Assembly (NCBI GenBank): GCA_022575985.1
Contig: JAKSXM010000269.1
Location: 1,488,001 to 1,552,000, forward strand
Origin: Anagrus nilaparvatae
Taxonomy: Eukaryota; Arthropoda; Insecta; Hymenoptera; Mymaridae
Direction of reading: 5' to 3'
Length of the DNA stretch: 64,000 nucleotides
The translations under genes were made by a program, and so were the position numbers. A model generated the notes under the pieces. The model made no database searches. It was not told the DNA's origin and worked only from the letters and a program-made list of their open reading frames with translations. Shown here piece by piece: positions 23,861-35,267 of this stretch. How positions within the stretch are numbered: position 1 is the first letter of the stretch; the number at the start of each line of letters is the position of its first letter.

Positions 23861-24160
23861 TGTTAGAGTGATCGTTCTCCGCTCTCCTTCTCTCTCTCTT
23901 TCTGCTGGGCATTGGACGCGACTGCAGGTCCCGCCTCTATGCGACACCTGTCAGTCTGTCCTAGGCAGTTATATAATACGTATCACGTGTATTTTGTCGT
24001 GTCTTAAATTAATAACCTTTTGTAATAATTACTGTATAGATGTGTTAATATTGATGAGTACTAGATGAGTGTTTAATAAACTATTATTATTTAATTAATA
24101 AATAAGTGTTTTATACTTTATTAATAAAACCACACTCTGCTAACCTTTTATATCCTATCA
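23861..24160 (+). repeat. copia 3' LTR (300 bp)
   Basis: Matches the 5' LTR with three substitutions (in the TTTTTTCGTG, AATCACC and CTCTTCT words) and a 2-bp CT deletion. It ends CCTATCA and is followed by the TATAA duplication at 24161-24165. The open frame at 23796-24068 spans into it and is not a gene. Confidence 0.95.
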
Positions 24161-24531
24161 TATAATAAACAACAAAATAATTAAAAAAATAAAAAAATTG
24201 AATTTTGTTTCATTTTTACGTCCCTAAAATAAGCAGATTAATTTAAGTAGCATATACTTATATATATTCACTCAGTACAAATTTCATAAAAATATGTACA
24301 AAAATTTTAAATCAAAGAAATATACAAGAAAATTTACATGTTTTTGTAAAAGTAGCCCTAATTACTATATTGCTCAATTTTTTTCGGAAAATGCCAAGTA
24401 AGGGTGCCATTAAGGGTGTTCAAAAAAAATATACAACATATTGAATTTTTAGTTGGGTAATTGAAAAAAAGTTTTCATTTGTTGAAAAAATAAGGTGTCT
24501 CAATTTTTGTAGAGAAATATTAATATTTAAT

Positions 24532-24753
24532 ATCTCCCTCTTTAAACCCTATTACTCGGGTAAGCCAAAGAGAGGTCCTCGTCAAGATCTAGAAATCCCT
24601 CCAGCAGCCACTAACTCCGGGACTTTATCATTCCAAGTTCACTATCCTAAGCTATGGAATTCCATTCCACCTTGCATCCGCTACCTCCCATCATTTTCTC
24701 AATTTAAGAGAGGTATAAAAATATACTTTTCTAAGTTAGAGAACGAATCTTGA
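24532..24753 (+). pseudogene. LINE ORF2 C-terminus, 5'-truncated copy
   Basis: It reads in one frame KPYYSGKPKRGPRQDLEIPP, then LSFQVHYPKLWNSIPPCIR and FSQFKRGIKIYFSKLENES, ending at TGA 24751-24753. The LWNSIP..IR....FK..IK.Y pattern is the usual C-terminus of CR1/Jockey-like non-LTR retrotransposons. A related C-terminus is carried by the element at 26640-28868 (minus) and by the fragment at 33541. The downstream AT-rich text is probably its 3' UTR. Confidence 0.7.
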
Positions 24754-25258
24754 TTAGTGAAGTTACATACTAATAATAGTAAAATCAGTATTATTATCGC
24801 CATTTTATTTTATTTTATGATTTAAATCTCTAATCACTTTTTTTTTTTTTTTTTTTTTGCATTTAATTTAAACATTTACAATGTTTATTTCTGTTGACTA
24901 TTTTCTATCTATTAATTTACTAAATTATATTGACTTGTATAAATATTATATTTTATTTATTAGTTTTAAGAATCAAATTGTATTTACATGTATAACACAA
25001 GAAAGAAACCTGAAAACCAAAATTTTTTTCTTCTTATCTTATAAAAAAATATTCTAAATTATGAAAAAAAAGGTTTTATGTCGATATGTTAAATAAAAAA
25101 AATTTCAAAGAAGAAATTTGATCAAAAATATAACGTATATTATACATACAAAAAAACTTTAAACGCGTTTATCTCGAAACCTACTTTTTTTAAATCTTTT
25201 TATTATCTAATTAAGATGGCATTAAACTAAGGAAAAGTTAATTGGTCTATTTTTAAAA
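24754..25258. other. AT-rich, no gene
   Basis: Probably the 3' UTR of the LINE fragment, with a T tract at about 24838-24858, followed by unremarkable AT-rich sequence. Confidence 0.4.
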
Positions 25259-25319
25259 ATTTCACAGGGGAGAGAGTGTCCGAAAACGAGGGTGATTTTG
25301 ACAAAATTTTGAAAAAAAA

Positions 25320-25420
25320 AATCCCCCACTTGCATTATCCAAGGGACCCACTTGCATTATCCAAGGAACCCACTTATATTATCGAAGGGCCCCCGCTTGC
25401 ATTCTCCAAATGCCTTAGCT
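25320..25420. repeat. Short tandem repeat, about 21-bp unit
   Basis: The phrase CACTTGCATTATCCAAGG and close variants recur four times (about 25329, 25350, 25371 and 25393). The open frame over this stretch is a product of the repeat. Confidence 0.6.
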
Positions 25421-25458
25421 CTTTCTTGGAAAAAAAATTAGATCTTACTAGATGTAAT

Positions 25459-26588
25459 CAGCCGTATATACAGCAAACTGCATACGGTAGCCGTATAAAT
25501 TAGCCCATTAATACGGCAAATTTCAAACAGATCCCGTATATACTTCAACCGTATAAAAATCTATACGGGAAAAGTCAATACGGGAGCCGTACAGAATATG
25601 CCGTATTAATGGACTATTTTATACGGGTCCCGTATTGACTTTTGCCGTATGAAAATCCGTACGGCAAAGTCCAATACGGGAACCGTACAAAATATGCCGT
25701 ATTAATGGACTATTTTATACGGCTCCCGTATTAGATTTTGCCGTATAGATTTTCGTACGGCAAAAGTCAATACGGGAACCGTACAAAATATGCCGTATTA
25801 ATGGACCAATTTATACGGCTCCCGTATTGACTTTTGCCGTATGAAAATTCATGCGGCAAAATCCAATACGGGAGCCGTATAAAATAGTCCATTAATACGG
25901 CATATTACCTACGGCTCCCGTATTTATTTATGCCGTATGAAAAATCGTACGACAAAAATCAGTACAAAATCACTCGAAAATCACCTATTTGTATGGCATA
26001 AGAATATACGGCTCCATATTTTTCTAATACGGGCCCGTATGTATATAGGACCTGGGTAATTTTATAATGCCCACGGACCCGTATGCGTATAGTAAAGGGT
26101 ATTTTCGTAATGTCCACGGGTCCGTATGCGTATAAAAGAGGGTATTTTCATAATGCCCATGGGTCCGTATGCGTATGAGACTTGGGTGTTTTCATAATGC
26201 CCACGGATACGTACACAGTATGAAAATACCCAAGTCCTATACGCATACGGACCCGTATGCATATAGGTCCTGGGTATTTTCATAATGTTCACGGACCCGT
26301 CAGCATTATGAAAATACCTAGGTCTCATACGTATACTGACCCGTGGGCATTATGAAAATATCCTCTCCTATAAGCATACGGGTCCGTGGGCATTATGAAA
26401 ATACCCAGGTCCTATATGCATACGGGTCCGTATGCGTATGAGACTTGGGTTTTTTATAATGCTGACGGGTCCGTGGGCAGTATGCATTCAAACTTTAACA
26501 TACTAATAACTGATGCGTATACTTATAAAAACAAAGTATGGACAGACTGTGCACGGATCATTATACTGCTTGGCCGTATATACGGCTG
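25459..26588. repeat. ATACGG-rich palindromic repeat block
   Basis: Two arrays lie between CAGCCGTATATA (25459) and TATATACGGCTG (ending 26588). The first (about 25505-25985) is a tandem array of about 96-bp units, each itself an inverted repeat: ATGCCGTATTAATGGAC recurs at 25598, 25693 and 25790. The second (about 26040-26490) has units built on GGGTCCGTATGCGTAT and TATTTTCATAATGCCCAC, repeated several times and then inverted. Open frames here (26062-26328, 26386-26592) simply translate the repeats. Similar ATACGG text fills the hAT-like MITE at 11263-12122, and a hAT-like end (CAGAGCTGGG on the minus strand) lies just right of this block at 26629. Confidence 0.7.
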
Positions 26589-26639
26589 TTAGTTTTCCGT
26601 GCCTAAAATGCCATGCACGCCCAGCTCTGAATAATTTGC

Positions 26640-28868
26640 AATATCAACACATTTCAATCTTAACAAATCTGACTCTTGTTTTAAAAGACCGAATCATCAT
26701 ATGTATGGTTAGAGGTTCTCAGATACTCAAGTAGGCCTGTTTTGAAAGAATTTAGTGAAGGGAGGAATCCTATTTGTGAAGGAAGAGAGTTCCAGCTTTT
26801 TATGCCTTGCACTTGAAATGAAAAATCACCATGCTATTTTTCAAGCTCAGGTATAGTTAACTCACGTGTTATTAGCTAACCTCTGGCAGTCTCTTTTGGG
26901 ATGTATCTCACAAAAATATAGGTTAAATAATTAGGGTGGCGTAGACAGAGAATTTCGTACATAATAATGGATGTAAAATATAGCCTACGAGTATTGCAAG
27001 TTACCCACCCTAGTCTTTCCCTATAAGGAGTAATGTGTGTGTCTCTGCTAATCCCAAATATATATCTCAGACATGTGTTACTCAACCTTTGTATTCTGTC
27101 TTTTAAGTTTGTCGAGCAGTCTAAGTATACAGCCGAGCAATAATCCAAGCGAGGAGCTACTAAAGCTTGTACAAGCTTAATTCGAAGGGCTACAGTTGTA
27201 CATTGTCTAATGAACCTGAGGGTTTAGAGAACTCTATTAACCTTTTTACCTATTAATGTGACATGCGGTTCCCAAGATAATTTACTGTCTAAGATTACTC
27301 CAAGGCTCTTAACTTCTTTTACAAACGGTACAGTCACTCCTTCGCTTACAATAACTCCTGGTAAATTAAGTCTGTCAAGTTGGTCTACAAAATAATTGGT
27401 GCCAAAATATATAGGTTTTATCTTATCTGGGTTCAGTCTCAAAGATATCTTTTGAGCCCAAATATTGATATTGTGAGCCGCTAATGAAAGCTTCTCAATT
27501 GCCTTATTTATGTTCTCAGGAGGGGCTTGTACATAAACTTGTAAGTCGTCTGCATACAGTAGATAGAAAATGTCTTTATCAAGATGATCTTTAACATCAT
27601 TTATATAAAGGCAGAAAAAGAGGGGTCCTAATAAAGACCCTTGTGGGACGCCAAGGTTAACTCCAAGTGGGTCAGAGAAAGATGTTTTTGTAGTGACTTG
27701 CAATTGTCTGTCTTGGAGATAAGATTTGATCCACAGCAAGGCACTTTTTGAAAATCCCATAGATTTTAGTTTGACTATTAACTTAGATGGTGCAATGGAA
27801 TCAAAGGCCTTACTGAAATCAAACTGCAGCAGTAATGTCATTAATCTTTTACTTTTGCCAAACCGTATGTCCTCTGTTAATTTTAATAGGGCTGTTTCTG
27901 TACTGCTGTAAGGTCTAAATCCAGTTTGTAATGGGTCCAACAACTTGTTATATCCTATGTAGTTGGTGATTTGGTCATGTGCCAGCTATTCAAGTACCTT
28001 TGCCAGGAAGCACAAGAGTGCAACAGGGCGGAAATCTGAAGTCGAAGATGGAATAGAGGTCTTTTTAATCGCTGCTAGTAATGACTTTTTTCAAGCTGTA
28101 GGAAACGTCCCTGCTGTTAGTGACGCGTTGAAGAGTTTGACTAGGTGAGGACCAAGGGTAGGAAGTGACTTTGCTATTATTTTATGAGGTATACCATCAA
28201 AACCTGTAGCTTGTAATAAAAAATGAACTACTGCCAAAATGACATCATTCAAGGTAACCTCAGTAAAACAAAAGCCATCATTGGATGTCGAGTTAATCAG
28301 CTCACAAGTTTCATCAATGTTCTCCACGGGTGAAGTTGAGACGCCAGCAAATTAGTTATTGAGATCATCCGGGGAGAAGCCATGAAAATCACTGCGAGGG
28401 GTGGGTAACAGCCCTAGGTGTCTTATTTCACGCCATATGTCTCTGTTATTGTCAATTGCTTCGTCCAGTCTTTTGCGTATAAATGTGTTGTGTGCAATTT
28501 CAGAGAGCGATTCTATTTCTCCAGTGAGCTGAAGAAGATCATTTAAGAGAGAAACTTTTTTAGAATTGAGATAGCGACGTTCGATGGACTTACGCTTTAG
28601 CATCAAAAAATGTAATTTATTGTCAATCCATGGGTGTTTCGATTTTTTGGGATTGATAGTTTTTCGAGGCGCTAGCTTATCAATCGCAGCCTTTAGGTTC
28701 TTACTGAGAGTAGTTACAGCCGAGTCTAGGTGTAAGTTAGTATCAAAATCCGACCAGTCATACTGAGTCAGAACCTCATTGAGGGTTTCCGGAGTTACAT
28801 CATTAAATTTCCTGTAAGAGAAGCTTTCCTTAGGAATCTTAGGTAGGAATATCCTTTTATTTGCCTCA
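26640..28868 (-). pseudogene. CR1/Jockey-like LINE, ORF2 reverse transcriptase, 5'-truncated
   Basis: Minus-strand reading gives, in order, a linker (PETLNEVLTQYDWSDFDTNL, near 28780), KKSKHPWIDNKLHFLMLKRK, the RT N-terminus (LQATGFDGIPHKIIA), LQTGFRPYSSTETALLKL, FDFSKAFDSIAP, VPQGSLLGPLFF and the catalytic YADDLQVYV. A C-terminal domain follows (MDYCSAVYLD, 27148 leftwards), ending KSWNSLPSQIGFLPSLN near 26760. The largest intact piece is 27224-27943. Frame changes near 28090 and 27200 and in-frame stops (for instance near 28330 and 26876) make it dead. The endonuclease half is missing, as expected for incomplete reverse transcription. The 3' tail is cut off near 26630, where a hAT-like end begins. 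Confidence 0.85.
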
Positions 28869-28911
28869 ATGAGGTAATTTATTTAGAAAATTATTTTAGA
28901 AGGTTATTTAG

Positions 28912-29397
28912 AAAATATAATTAAATTTTACATTTTTTTCTACTTTTTTATCACTAAATAAACTACAAATTCCGATTTTTTCACCAGTTTCATCTTTTGA
29001 ATACAAAAAATACGTTTTATAAGTAAGTTTATTACCTCCTGTAATAATTTCAGCCATTGAGCACAAAAAATTTTGGTAAACGAAAAAATAAACAATTTGA
29101 AGTTACAAAAAATTTAAAATAAAAAATTTTGATAAAAAAAACTAACATGTTGAGGTAACAATAAATTTAGATAAAATAAAAATAATTTAATAAAATAAAA
29201 ATTACATTAAGGTTATACGGATTTATTGATAAAAAATAATTAAAAAAAAAGAACATCAGCATTTAAAAATTTTAAATTTTAAAATTCGATATTTCGATAT
29301 TTACCAATATCGATACAATATTAAGCTCTGCAATACCAAGACCAATATGGCCCAGATCGATATTTTCAATACCAATATCGATATTACTCAAAATAGT
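28912..29397 (-). mobile_element. Partial copy of the BED-finger hAT family
   Basis: Reverse complement of this stretch matches the left half of the hAT element at 51144-52360. It starts with the ATATCGATATTGGTATTG terminal region (29396 leftwards) and runs to the transposase start (GATGAAACTGGTGAAAAAAT near 28995). It lacks the insertion present in the other copy and therefore shows the uninterrupted join. It breaks off near 28912. Confidence 0.7.
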
Positions 29398-29417
29398 ATA
29401 TTTAATTTATAATAATA

Positions 29418-30970
29418 TTAACATGGAACATGTTCATTGGATGGGGTATTCGAAAAAGTCCGGCTCGGCAGGGGGGGGCTGAAAAAGTGACGCTTTTAGG
29501 GGGGGGTCAAAAATTGACGTTTTTAGGGGAGGGAAGTGACGCTTATAGGGGGGGGGGTGAAATGGACTTATAATATTTTCGATTCAGGGAGTTTTGGTGC
29601 AGAAGTACCTAGGGAGCATTGGCGCAGAAGTGCCTAGGGACCTATGGTGCAGAAGTCCCTAAAGACCTTTGGTGCAGAAGTACCTAGGAACCTTTGGTGC
29701 AGAAGTCCCTAAAGACCTTTGGTGCAGAAGTACCTAGGGACCTATGGTGCAGAAGTCCCTAAAGACCTTTGGTGCAGAAGTGCCTAGAGACTATTGGTGC
29801 AGAAGTCCCTAAAGACCTTTGGTGCAGATGTACCTAGGAACCTTTGGTGCAGAAGTACCTAGGGAGCATTAGTGCAGAAGTCCCCCAAGACCTTTGGTGC
29901 AGAATTTTTAAGAATTTATTGTAAAAATTAATAAAAAATAAATTCATATTATTTAAAAAACTATAATAATTTGAAAATTGAATTAATTTTGTTCTTTTTG
30001 ATGTCTAAGCAGCATGATTTCTGTAATAAAAATCTAAATATAAATATTTGCATATAAATATTTATACATTATGAACACAATTGATACTTTATTATCAATT
30101 TTATAAGTGAACATGTTCCATGCTCGTTGGTTGTGTAGTTACACAAACCGGTTATTTAATTTTGCAAAATGATTTTGCTAACGTAACATCTTTTACATAC
30201 CCCTTGTTCAAGAATTCAAAATTTTAACTTTATCCACGGCCTAGAAAAAAATTTTTTAAAATGATTCTTTATGAAAACTATAGAAGATTGAAATATAGCT
30301 GCCATTTTGAACCCTTTGAACCTAAAACCTTAAAAATTGGCATGTTACTATATTACCGTATAACGAACCCAACCCAATTGGTTTTTTTCGAATCCAATTG
30401 TTAACCCTTTTTTTTCATTAATAATTTTTGAAAACATTGAGACTAAAATATGTATATCAGTATTTGCTAATTTTTTTATTAATAATTCAAAACTATTTTT
30501 TACGTTTACTTTAGGTAATGGACAACAAGAGAAAAGAAAACATTTTTTAGTATATAGTATAAAAATTTTGAAATAATTGAAGTAGGGCTATTAATTTGTG
30601 ATACTACTGGTCCAGTAGGCGAATCTGGCTTATGAGTTTTTATTAAGTTCTGTTCGTTTCATTAAGTTCTGTGTCCCTATATTTTCTGTTAAGATGTTTG
30701 TTTTTATTTAGACTAGTATTAGGCGCGCGTCGCGCGCAAAATGATTTAAAACTTTCAAAGTTAATTATTTTCTTAAATACCAAAATTTATTTTTACTTTA
30801 ATTTTTTTATTGATATCAACTACTCAACTAACGAACTAACCTCAAAAATAATAAAAACATAATATAAACAATAAAACAATTAATTTTAACCTGTTAACAA
30901 TTTTTCACCCTCCCCCCTGCCGAGCCAAAGTTTTTCAAATACCCCATCCAATGAACATGTTCCATGTTAA
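29418..30970. mobile_element. TTAA-ended non-autonomous element, about 1.55 kb
   Basis: The left end starts TTAACATGGAACATGTTCAT at 29418 and continues TGGATGGGGTATT, then CGGCTCGGCAGGGG. The right end is the reverse complement of the same text (CTGCCGAGCC, AATACCCCATCC, ATGAACATGTTCCATGTTAA), ending at 30970. The inverted ends are about 50 bp long with few mismatches. TTAA at both borders suggests a piggyBac-type TTAA target, although the terminal bases are not the usual CCC. The interior holds a minisatellite and no transposase. Solo or partial ends occur at 2400-2630 and 31262-31376. Confidence 0.75.
29596..29904. repeat. Minisatellite, 25-bp unit, about 12 copies
   Basis: Units follow GGTGCAGAAGTNCCTARRGA plus CCTTT. 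Two flavours (TCCCTAAAGACC and TACCTAGGGACC) roughly alternate, giving a 50-bp higher-order period. It sits just inside the left subterminal block of the TTAA-ended element. Confidence 0.85.
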
Positions 30971-31261
30971 AAAGAATGTATTCCTTCCATTTATTATATA
31001 CTTATAATATAATAAATACTTAAGTTATACGAATAAAAAATTATTTTTTTAAAATAATTTTTACAAATCTGTTTCTTATATTTAACTTTTAATGGGTGTA
31101 CTATATGATATTAAAACCATGTTGAAAGATTCTTGATCCTGAGTGAAACCAATATAATTATTAACAAATAACCTTTATTTGTTACCAAATACCCTTCCTA
31201 ATAAATATTTTCCATTTTAACAAAATTACAATATATATTTTACACCCCAAACGTGTAATTG

Positions 31262-31376
31262 ACCAATTCATAGTCCATTTCACCCTCCCTAAAAACGCCA
31301 CTTTTTAACCCCCCCTGCCGAGCCAAACTTAATCAAATACCCCTTCCAATGAACATGGTCCATGGTAATATCGGTT
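31262..31376 (-). mobile_element. Partial end of the TTAA family
   Basis: It contains TCCATTTCACCCTCCC, CCCCCTGCCGAGCC and CCAATGAACATGGTCCATGG in the same order as the right end of the element at 29418-30970, with more mismatches. Confidence 0.6.
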
Positions 31377-31861
31377 ATTTTATATAAATAAGGTGAATTT
31401 TTAACAACAAATTTTTAAATTTTATGTAATTTATTACTTTTCAAATAATAATAATAATAAGAAGAAAAAAAATAATATAACCCTTTTTTTGGAATATCAA
31501 TTTTCGACTAATGAAAAAAACATGTATTTTAATTTTTACAAAAAAAAAAAAATTTTAATTTAGGTTATATATTTATTTTCTCTGCAATAAATAAACATTA
31601 CTACCACTATGAATAATCATATATAAATACACAACGATTATTTTTATGAATTGGTATTAGTAGCCAATCAGAATGCTTATATTGCGATAACAATGTACAA
31701 CAATGTACATAGCAACAACTCCTTTTTAGAATAGGATACTTTAATAAATTATAAACATTTTTTTGTTAAGTTTTGTGATCATAATTTTTAGAGAAAAACT
31801 TGGTTGTGACGTGTGTGTCTAGTAAACGTTGTTCGTATCTTTTTAATAAAATTTTGTGTGT

Positions 31862-32136
31862 GCAGTATTGTCGAAATGGTTGTACTTCTAACAAAAATTC
31901 TGAAGACAGCAAGTGCCGCGCAGCCTAATAGATTTATAAATTTGGTGAATAGTGTGTCAGGGGAAAATAAAGAGGAGTGGCTATTATGTGGTGGCACCTC
32001 ACGTCATATAACGTATAGAAGGGATTATTTTGCGGACCTTATGAGGGCAAACAAAATGTGTGTTGTACTTGGTGATAAAAAAAGCTGTAAAGTGAGGCAT
32101 GGGGGGTCAATAATGAAATTAAATTTAAAAAAATGA
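31862..32136 (+). pseudogene. copia-like protease-region remnant
   Basis: The frame includes EEWLLCGGTSRHITYRRDYF and later KMCVVLGDKKSCKVRHGGSI. Copia polyproteins have W.LDSGAS.H.T....DF...I.LGD.....G.G.I at the protease and just after it. Here the catalytic Asp-Ser-Gly reads Cys-Gly-Gly, so the protease is dead. The frame stops at 32136 and the flanks carry no more copia text. It is unrelated in detail to the intact copia element at 17444. Confidence 0.5.
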
Positions 32137-32149
32137 CGTTCCATAATTT

Positions 32150-33540
32150 TTTTGCACCAGCGTGTTCGTTTATGCATATAAAGTCCGGAAATAAGGCGTT
32201 TTAAATCGTAAAGTCGGTTGTTATCAAATTTTTATAAACCTTTTCTCTTATATTTTTTTAAACAAATTATACAATAAATTATTCCAAAAGAAACATTAAC
32301 CCTAAAAATATTTTTTTTTTAAAATAACTTAATACCAGACTTGAGAAAAAAAATGGAAAAAACGGTTTTTTTAAATCTAACACGTAATTTCATTGCAGCC
32401 CTACCCTTTTGGCTGCTATTCTCAACCTCATAACAATAACTTACCATTTTTTTGTGACCACTTAAGCCAAGGAAATATCAAAATCTTTGAGCAAGATTTT
32501 GTATTAATTCAATCTTACTTTGTATTTAGCCAAGCTGCAGAATGAGACAAAAACTAAATAAGTCTTATATGTATATTGAAAGCAGTTATTGTAAACCAGT
32601 AGGGGTAGTTTTTAGATATTTAATGGTGCTGGGTTATAAGCTCTTGGACCCTTTAAATTATAATTAGCTATTCACATATATATAGTACACTGTATTTTGT
32701 TTCTGTCTGTAAATACTTATAAAACTTCCCAAAACGGGGTTGTTTTTATATGTTTAAGGTTGTTGGAAACAAAAATCTTTCAGCAACAAAATACTATATG
32801 GAAGAACAAATCTCCGTATGATGCGCACCATAGAAATAAAAAAATACATTTAAAACTTAAGGTATTTTACAGTTAAACTGATTTGACTTGAGCAGTCGAT
32901 AATATTTTGATAATGTTATTCTTTCATTATATTTGAATTTTGATATGTGTTTACTATATATTATTATGATTAGTATGATGGCTAACCAACTTGTATTACA
33001 TATGTGTTCCGGTTAAGATTATTATTTTCTCTTATTTTTCTTAATTTCTTATAAATATTGTAGTTCAAAACCAACCTCGAATTGTAAAAATAAATATTTT
33101 TGCATTTTTTATTTAATTTTTTAATAAATGTGTTAATTAGAAAAAAAACTTTTCCTCAGAAGTATTTTAAACTACTATTTAAAAAAAAGACCTCTATAAG
33201 AATCGCTAAAAATACGTGTTATTTTTCTTAAAATCGTGCAATTTTATTTTCTTTATATCTTTGTAAATAACCAAGCCAAGGCTCTGAAAATTTATCAGTA
33301 TATTTATATAATTATAAACATCATTTTTGCCAATTATTATGATATTCTTTTCCTTTGAAATTAGAACTGTAAAATACCTAAAGTATAAAATATATTCTAT
33401 TACGACATTTTTTTAAGAAAAAAATTGCCTCCAGCTCTGACATCATTATTATATTTTGACAATTGTAATCCACTAAAAGTTTTATAAATTTTTATTCAAA
33501 TTTCTTTCTTGTGTATCCCTTAATAAATAACCATAATATA
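32150..33540. other. AT-rich non-coding stretch
   Basis: I see no gene, terminal repeat or tandem structure that I can support. Confidence 0.4.
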
Positions 33541-33645
33541 ATAGCTAAGCTATGGAACAATATTCCACCATACATAAGAGACCTATACTCCTACTCTCAA
33601 TTTAAGAGAAGCATACGAACATACTTACATGGGTTAGAAGACTGA
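33541..33645 (+). pseudogene. LINE ORF2 C-terminal tail, strongly 5'-truncated
   Basis: Reads AKLWNNIPPYIRDLYSYSQF and KRSIRTYLHGLED before TGA at 33643-33645, the same C-terminal pattern as the fragment at 24532-24753. The following roughly 270 bp up to TAATTAATTAAAAA near 33912 is probably its 3' UTR and tail. Confidence 0.6.
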
Positions 33646-33912
33646 TAAACCAAAGAATTAACTTTAATTGACTGATAGATTGACATATTTGAGCACTTGT
33701 TAGAGAATTGACTAATATATTAATTGTATTAAATTGTATTAAATTAGATTTATTATAATTGACTAAAATATTTATTGTTTCTTATTTTATAATGTTTTGT
33801 ATTTACATCCAAATTTATATTTATGTTTTATATGATTTGAATTATATATTTAAAGAGTGTACAATTTTGTCTTGGCAAATTGTAATGGCGATATTGCTAT
33901 TAATTAATTAAA

Positions 33913-35195
33913 AAAGGCTTTAAAGGACTTTAAAATAAAAGTTAACTAGCCTGACATTTATAAGGTCTTTCTCTACTGTAGCACATACCGCACATTTATA
34001 TGGTCTTTCTCTTATATAATTTCAATTCAATTAATTTACCTGTTATTATTATTAACTAATCAGAATATAAAAATTAAGTAAGCTTTTATCAAAAATCTAA
34101 ACCGAGGTAATTTTACTTATTATACAATTCAATAAATTATTTGCGGCGCTCGTTTATGCCGGCTACAAAATCTTACCTTGATTATATTCCTGAAAAGGGG
34201 GGAGGGAAGTGAAGCTAAGTCAATAATAAGCCTTACAATTAATAAAGATAATAAATGATTTTAATGAAAAATAAATGAAATTTTATAAGTATTTACAAAA
34301 AACTTATAGCTAGATTTGGCCATTAAATAAAATAAAGAAATAATTTTGAGGCCTCGTGGGCCTTGATTAAATGTATTGATGGACGCCATCTTTTAAAATC
34401 GCGTGTGGGTGTGCACGGGTGTCGAGTATACTCGTGTATATAAAATATAAAATAAAATAAAATTAATGAAAATTATGTAAAATGTGAATATGAAAATACC
34501 ACGAATATTCTCGTCACACATACACACGTATAAATGAATTTTCCATACGTACGCATCAGCACACTCTCACTCATTTATTTTACAAAATTATGAAATTAAA
34601 ATGATAATAGTTTTTAGTGCACTTTTATAAAATAATGATTAAGGTACCTTATTTATACACTGGAATCGAGTAATTAAATAATTTAGGCTTCACCGCGAGT
34701 TAGTTTACTCCAATTAGCCTGTAAACATATTCATTTATAATTTCAACACAATGAACTGAAACTGATTTTATAATAATTTGTAGATATTTAAATAAAGTAT
34801 TTATTAGCTAAATTTCAGTCACTTATAATAATAACTATTTATGATAAACTGGACTGGTTAAATTAAAAAAGAAAAGCTAATTTTATACAAAACTTGTCTG
34901 AAAAACTGTGCCCATGCGGCATATGTCAAACTGGCTTGTACAAGGTCAGTACAAGAATGGCGAGCGCGCGTGCTGCTCTTTCTTCTTGTTTTTCTGCTGT
35001 AGCCCAGCCGTCGTTGCTCTTTCATTTTTGAACTTTTATTTTGGAGCGCGGGTATATTTAAAATATTAATGCGGGCCTAAATATCCGCATTATAAAATAA
35101 ATACAATAATAATAATAATAATAATATACAAAAATTAATATGTACTTAAAAAATTTGTGTATTTGTTAATATTAATAATAAATAAAAATTTTCAG
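33913..35195. other. AT-rich stretch, no gene
   Basis: No coding sequence is seen. It includes slightly GC-richer text at 34380-34560 and 34905-35060 and an (AAT)n run at 35104-35124. It lies directly upstream of the short exon at 35196. Confidence 0.4.
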
Positions 35196-35267
35196 TTAAA
35201 TTCCATGGAAGAAAGTTCATCATCAAATTTAAATACTAGTCAAGAACTGCAGTCTGAAGAAGATAAG
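35196..35267 (+). CDS. Internal exon 2 of candidate Pcf11-like gene
   Basis: A 72-bp open segment (24 codons) between an acceptor with a pyrimidine tract (AAAATTTTCAG) and a donor (AAG|GTAAAT). It encodes LNSMEESSSSNLNTSQEL, then QSEEDK, an acidic Ser-rich linker. Phase 0 at both ends lets it join exon 1 and exon 3 without a shift. The segment is too short to identify on its own. It is supported by splice signals, phase and coding-like composition in an AT-rich, transposon-filled background. Translation could also start at the internal Met (CCATGG context) if it were a first coding exon. Confidence 0.45.

Larger units (their letters stand above)
17444..24160 (+). mobile_element. Ty1/copia LTR retrotransposon, full length, 5-bp TSD
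   Basis: It comprises LTR, primer-binding site, gag-protease, integrase-RT-RNaseH, polypurine tract and LTR in copia order (integrase before RT). The 5-bp target duplication TATAA lies at 17439-17443 and 24161-24165. The LTRs differ by only three substitutions and one 2-bp CT indel, so the insertion is young. It nevertheless carries a frame break between protease and integrase, a Glu in the RT catalytic YVDD motif and a lost His in a zinc knuckle, so this copy is probably not autonomous. It sits on the same strand as the proposed host gene, within its first long intron. Confidence 0.95.

Noticed and set aside
26062..26592. Open frames with repeated MKIPR.YMHTGPYAY text
   Set aside because: Direct product of the tandem GGGTCCGTATGCGTAT repeats on both strands.
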